Below, piece after piece: positions 60,463 through 64,000 of a stretch of 64,000 nt of DNA. Below the pieces are notes generated by a model. The model was given only the letters and a program-made list of their open reading frames with translations, did not search any database and was not told the origin of the DNA. Location: contig CAXXXO010000001.1 in assembly GCA_963674625.2 (NCBI GenBank), positions 124,001 to 188,000 on the forward strand, read 5' to 3'. A program made the translations under genes and the position numbers. This DNA comes from JALHFZ01 sp963674625. GTDB taxonomy: Bacteria; Synergistota; Synergistia; Synergistales; Aminobacteriaceae. Every line of letters starts with the position of its first letter. The first letter of the stretch is position 1.

Positions 60463-61545
60463 CTATTGAAATGCATACACCTTGGCATTTTCTCCTCCAA
60501 AGTAGAGCACGCCGTTTACGACTACGGGAGATGAAACGATCCCTTTGCCGTTATTCTCCGTCATTTCAAATCTCCAGCGCTCCTGGCCGGTGCCGGTATC
60601 GAGGGCATACATGATTCCCCCGTCGCTGCCGAAGAAAAGAAGAGAACCGGAGACGGCGGGAGTTGAATGGGTTCCGCCGGGAATCGGGAATTCCCACTGA
60701 ACAGCACCGGTTGAGGCGTTCAGGGCAACCATCTTTCCGTTGATCGTCCCGAAGAAAACTTTTCCGCCGGAGACGACCGGAGCCGTTGTGATCGACTCTC
60801 CCGCGTTGTAGCGCCACTGGGGGACGACGCCCTTGATTTTTACCGCCTGAATCGTTCCGCTCCAGCTTCCGAAGTAGACGACTCCGTTTGCCACAGCCGC
60901 CGAGGAGTTAATGGGCCCGCCGCTGCCGCCGCCCCAGATTTTCTTTCCCGTTTTGGCGTTGAGAGCCCGGAAGAGCCCCTCGTAGGTCCCTATATATACC
61001 GTTCCGTTGTCGTAAAGGGGAGTGGAGCGCAGCTCTCTTCCCGTGTCGTAGGTCCAGACGGGATTTCCGCCGGAGGTTCGGAGGGCGTATACTTTACCGT
61101 TGAAGCTGTTGAAATAGACCATGCCTCCGCCGGTGTCGGGAGATCCCCAGATGCCGAGGGGAGTGTTCGGGTCCTTGGGCGTATACTTCCACCGCTGGGC
61201 TCCGTTCGCGAGATTGACGGCGAATAGCGTTCCTCCGGTACTTCCCACGAAGACGGTATTATCTGCCACAGCGGGAGCGCCGTTGATCGTCGAATTGCTG
61301 TCGAAGGTCCAGACCGGGCTGCCGGAATTCGCGTTGAGGGCGTAGAGATTCCCTTCGTTGTCGCCTATGATGACTTTGCCGCCGACGACGACGGGTGAAC
61401 CGGTGACGCTGCTCTTTGCGGTAAAGGCCCACTTCTGTGTCCCCTGCCATGCCTGGGCCGGGACGAAGGAAGCGACAAGAAGCCCCGCGGCGAGGAATAC
61501 CCCGAGGAGGAGCTTGAAAGATCTTCTGAATCGTAATGTTTCCAT
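60463..61545 (-). CDS. Secreted PQQ-like beta-propeller protein
   Basis: A 360-residue exported protein with a signal peptide ending near AQA-W (residue 32). The mature part is seven or eight blades of the BamB/PQQ type, each ending in a motif like GKVYALRTSGGNPVW or GNLYALNANSGSPVW, so it is a repeat of about 38 residues. It has no PQQ-binding-enzyme residues and is more like BamB or a structural propeller. It may help outer-membrane assembly or act as an adhesin. ATG 61545 is preceded by GAGGTG; a TATAAT is seen 45-50 bases upstream on the same strand. Confidence 0.87.
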   Translation of the reverse strand: METLRFRRSFKLLLGVFLAAGLLVASFVPAQAWQGTQKWAFTAKSSVTGSPVVVGGKVIIGDNEGNLYALNANSGSPVWTFDSNSTINGAPAVADNTVFVGSTGGTLFAVNLANGAQRWKYTPKDPNTPLGIWGSPDTGGGMVYFNSFNGKVYALRTSGGNPVWTYDTGRELRSTPLYDNGTVYIGTYEGLFRALNAKTGKKIWGGGSGGPINSSAAVANGVVYFGSWSGTIQAVKIKGVVPQWRYNAGESITTAPVVSGGKVFFGTINGKMVALNASTGAVQWEFPIPGGTHSTPAVSGSLLFFGSDGGIMYALDTGTGQERWRFEMTENNGKGIVSSPVVVNGVLYFGGENAKVYAFQ

Positions 61546-61590
61546 GTTGCCCACCTCTTTCCATGAGAATTTAAAAACTTTAACAGGTTA

Positions 61591-61596
61591 ATTATA
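61591..61596 (-). promoter_or_regulatory. TATAAT -10 element of the beta-propeller gene
   Basis: Perfect TATAAT on the minus strand with an upstream TG (TGGTGTATAAT), about 45 bases before the ATG. The -35 region is not clear. Confidence 0.5.
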
Positions 61597-61693
61597 CACC
61601 AGGTTTTTCTCTTTTGAGAATGAGATCGTATATTTCAAAGGATCTATTGCTTTTTAAGAATAAAATGGTCAAAAAAAGGGAGCGTGAACAACT

Positions 61694-62479
61694 TTGTATT
61701 TTCCTCTTCTTGCCGAAGAGTGGATGTCGTCCTTCGTATCGACCTTTCGAAATGAAAAGGGAGATCTCCATCCTCTTCTGGAACTGAAGCGGTCCCATAC
61801 GAAGCGGGTGGCCGAAAACTGCCGCCGCATCGCCGGAGAGCTCGGATGGGAGGGTTCCCTTTTTGAGAGAGCCCTTTCGGCCGCAATTCTTCACGACACG
61901 GGGCGGTTTCCCCAGTACGCCAGGTGGGGCACTTTTTACGACGGCGCTTCGACGGACCACGGGGCCCTTGGAGAGGAGGTGCTTCGGGAGCATTTTCCCT
62001 GGCCTGACCCGGAAGGGGAGGATGCTCTGGTCATCCTGGAGGGGGTGCGTCTTCACAACCGCAGGAAGCTGCCGGAGGATATCGCTCCTGCCGCTCTTCC
62101 GGTTGTGCGGATAGTCCGGGACAGCGATAAGATGGACGTTTTCCGGATCGTCCGGGAACACGTGCAGGAGGAGCGCATTTGCGACCTTCTGCCCCGGATC
62201 GATCCGAAAGGGGGGTATTCTCCGGCCATTCTGTCGGAGGTGGCAGAGACGGGGAGGGGGTCCTATAAAAATGTCCGTTCCGCGGCGGATTTTCTTCTTC
62301 TGCAGCTTACCTGGATTTTTGATCTGAATTATGCCCCGGCCTTCCGCCTGCTCACAAAAGAGGGAGCCTTCTCGTGGATCCTGGAGCAGCTTCCTCCCGA
62401 TCCCGGTCTGGCTCCCTTTTTCGAAGGGGTGCATCGCGCCGGAGAAAAATGGACCGGATCCGGCGGTAAGCAGAGCTGA
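61694..62479 (+). CDS. HD-domain hydrolase
   Basis: A 261-residue protein with an HD metal-phosphohydrolase domain. The motif order H34-T-K-R-V, then LHDTGRF near residues 66-72 (the HD dyad), then HGALGEEVL near 90, matches the family. HD enzymes hydrolyse nucleotides or phosphodiesters; the specific substrate is unknown. TTG 61694 is used, with GGGAG about 11 bases upstream; ATG 61724 is a shorter alternative. It is divergent from the propeller gene and convergent with the desulfidase gene 17 bases downstream. Confidence 0.82.
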   Translation: MYFPLLAEEWMSSFVSTFRNEKGDLHPLLELKRSHTKRVAENCRRIAGELGWEGSLFERALSAAILHDTGRFPQYARWGTFYDGASTDHGALGEEVLREHFPWPDPEGEDALVILEGVRLHNRRKLPEDIAPAALPVVRIVRDSDKMDVFRIVREHVQEERICDLLPRIDPKGGYSPAILSEVAETGRGSYKNVRSAADFLLLQLTWIFDLNYAPAFRLLTKEGAFSWILEQLPPDPGLAPFFEGVHRAGEKWTGSGGKQS

Positions 62480-62496
62480 AAAGAGCCGGAAACGGA

Positions 62497-63795
62497 TCAG
62501 GCGAAGCGCGCCGCGATGACCTCGATGATCGCCCGGTCGAGGTTCTCCATACCCTTCGCCGATACCTGGACTATATTGTTCACGGTCTTTTCGATGGTTT
62601 CATCCACAATGCCCTGGGGATCCGGGCTGTGTCCGTCCATGACCAGAAGGGCGGCGTGGTAGGCTTCTACGGCTCCCGTGCTCACCTTCAGGGCGCAGGT
62701 GTCCTTCGCGCCGTCGCAGATCATGCCCACGAGATTGCCGAGGATGAGCAGCATTGCCTGGGCAGCCTTTTTGACGTCTCCGGTGGCCAGCCAGGTCATG
62801 GCGGCAGCGGCGCCGGCTCCCGCTGCGATGGTGCATCCGCAGGTGGGAGTCAGTTTTCCGGTTCTGCTCTTGATATAGCTTGTGGCGAGGTGGCTGAAGG
62901 CTACGGCCTTTGCCGTCTCCTCCCGGCTTTTATTATGGTGGGCGGCGAAAACCGCCACGGGCAGAATGGCCGTCACTCCGTGATTGCCGCTTCCGGCGCT
63001 GCTCATGACCGGCAGGGGAGCGCCGGCCATGCGGGCACCGGATGCGGCGGCGGCGTAGGCCTTTATTTTCATGGTAAGGTCGTCCGAATCGAAGGCGTCT
63101 CCGCTGTGCTTCCGGATCATCTTGCCGATGTCCAGCCCTGTCCTGTTCGCGGGGTCGAATCCGTATTCGGCGATGGTCATGTTCATGGCGACTCCGTTCA
63201 TGACGTAGTCCACATCTTCATCGTCCATGCCATTCACGAGGGAAACCAGGTCGGAGAACTTCATTGCGGCCACCTGATCGGGGATGGAGAGTTCTCCGCT
63301 GCTTTCAGCACCTTTTTTCACCGGCGGAGCGGAGAAGACCGCCTCTTGATTCAGCAGGACGAGGGTAATGCCCGTATGGGAACCTTCTATCCTGCAGAGA
63401 GCCTCTTCGGAATCCGTTTTCAGAATCGCCTCGACAAAGACTCCGTGCCGCTCCATGTCAGGAACCACCCTTACGGCCTCCCGCCGGATGAGGTCGAGTG
63501 CTTCCTTCACGTGGGCCGCAGTGCAGTCGCGAAGTACTTCGAGACCGTAGGCGGAATGACCGCACCGGACTGCAAGGGCCGCCGCCACTTCGTTTCCCCT
63601 GAGTCCGTCTGCGCCGGGGATGCTTACGTCGACGCCGTTTTTGTAAATGCTGTCGCTTACCGTCACCGTGACGGACTCGACGGTTCCGGACAGTTCCTCC
63701 CGTGCCCGTGCGACGGCCAGGGCCACCGCACCGGGCTCGGTACATCCGAGAGCCGGTTTTACTTCGGAACGCAGAAATTCCTTTATCGTGAACAC
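62497..63795 (-). CDS. L-cysteine desulfidase/serine dehydratase-like Fe-S enzyme (CyuA/UPF0597)
   Basis: A 432-residue protein of the family of E. coli CyuA (YhaM) and archaeal L-cysteine desulfidase. It has GCTEPGAVALA at residues 17-27, a central SSAGSGNHGVTAILPV near 265, TPTCGCTIAAGAG near 310 and MICDGAKDTCALK near 355, so four to five Cys could bind a [4Fe-4S] cluster. It breaks L-cysteine to pyruvate, ammonia and sulfide, which suits an amino-acid fermenter; serine dehydratase alpha-subunit activity is the alternative. GGAGGAGG precedes ATG 63795. A weak promoter lies upstream. Confidence 0.88.
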   Translation of the reverse strand: MFTIKEFLRSEVKPALGCTEPGAVALAVARAREELSGTVESVTVTVSDSIYKNGVDVSIPGADGLRGNEVAAALAVRCGHSAYGLEVLRDCTAAHVKEALDLIRREAVRVVPDMERHGVFVEAILKTDSEEALCRIEGSHTGITLVLLNQEAVFSAPPVKKGAESSGELSIPDQVAAMKFSDLVSLVNGMDDEDVDYVMNGVAMNMTIAEYGFDPANRTGLDIGKMIRKHSGDAFDSDDLTMKIKAYAAAASGARMAGAPLPVMSSAGSGNHGVTAILPVAVFAAHHNKSREETAKAVAFSHLATSYIKSRTGKLTPTCGCTIAAGAGAAAAMTWLATGDVKKAAQAMLLILGNLVGMICDGAKDTCALKVSTGAVEAYHAALLVMDGHSPDPQGIVDETIEKTVNNIVQVSAKGMENLDRAIIEVIAARFA

Positions 63796-63944
63796 TCTGC
63801 TGCCTCCTCCTGGGAAATCGGGTTTTTTTTGAACCGCATGGACTCTATTCTTATGGTATACGACGGTAAGTTGCCAGTCAATGAATTATGAAGATCTTCG
63901 ACACGGAGGAAAAATCTGTCCGAAGCAGGTTCCGTAAATTATCC

Positions 63945-63974
63945 TTGCCTGAATGGTTCTCTATGGGATAAAAT
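63945..63974 (+). promoter_or_regulatory. Promoter-like site at the window's right edge
   Basis: TTGCCT (63945-63950) and TAAAAT (63969-63974) are 18 bases apart and point to a gene beyond the window. No start codon with a ribosome-binding site is reached. Confidence 0.4.
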
Positions 63975-64000
63975 GTGACGGTTCAATAGAGTTTTTTCGA

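Noticed and set aside
1..64000. CRISPR arrays, rRNA and tRNA genes
   Set aside because: No regularly spaced repeats and no tRNA-like cloverleaf or rRNA sequence were seen on reading; a tRNAscan/Infernal run would be decisive.

Overview
This 64 kb window is a gene-dense bacterial chromosome segment of high GC content, with short intergenic gaps, Shine-Dalgarno-led genes and frequent GTG/TTG starts. No rRNA, tRNA, CRISPR array, transposase or prophage gene was found. The organism is most likely an anaerobic, amino-acid-fermenting diderm of the phylum Synergistota. This is an inference from the mix of content: a lipid A aminoarabinose pathway, a LIV-type amino-acid ABC importer, a TRAP importer with carbon-carbon lyases, peptidases, L-cysteine desulfidase, a MalY/PatB-type lyase, B12-dependent ribonucleotide reductase and class II fumarase.

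Layout. 0-8 kb: a nucleoside-deaminase-like protein, a two-gene chromate transporter, an S9 peptidase with a MoaD-like protein, an E1-like (ThiF/MoeB) enzyme, and an orphan response regulator with an Hpt protein. 8-16.3 kb: a parvulin-type isomerase, two GGDEF proteins (one active-looking, one degenerate), a COG2509 flavoprotein and TruD. 16.3-24.6 kb: a minus-strand Ara4N operon (arnT, arnC, the two halves of arnA as separate genes, arnD, ugd, then a DUF2993 gene), with an ArnE/EmrE-like gene divergent from arnT. arnB is absent. 24.6-30.3 kb: M20 amidohydrolase, lytic transglycosylase, a prepilin-like gene shifted at an A9 tract, and a UPF0182 membrane protein gene broken by three apparent frameshifts. 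30.5-36.9 kb: a GntR regulator, a DctPQM TRAP transporter, two tandem ICL/PEP-mutase-type lyases and an HpcH/HpaI aldolase, which look like one import-and-cleavage unit. 37-41.7 kb: livJHMGF. 42-46.8 kb: leuACDB behind a leader peptide and attenuator. 47-64 kb: a baeRF-like protein, a ferredoxin-type reductase, fumC, a MalY/PatB-type lyase, nrdJ, a class II aldolase, FlaG, metK under a SAM-I riboswitch, an RsbW/RsbU-like pair, a hybrid kinase with eroded ATP-binding motifs, a beta-propeller lipo/secreted protein, an HD hydrolase and a CyuA-type L-cysteine desulfidase.

The regulatory elements are unusually legible. The leu operon carries a leader peptide with a run of Leu codons followed by a perfect terminator. 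metK has a full SAM-I aptamer and terminator. nrdJ has an NrdR-box-like site. livJ is separated from livHMGF by an attenuator-like hairpin. Four apparent single-base homopolymer insertions lie between 27.3 and 29.4 kb, and this stretch needs sequence confirmation before biological conclusions are drawn.
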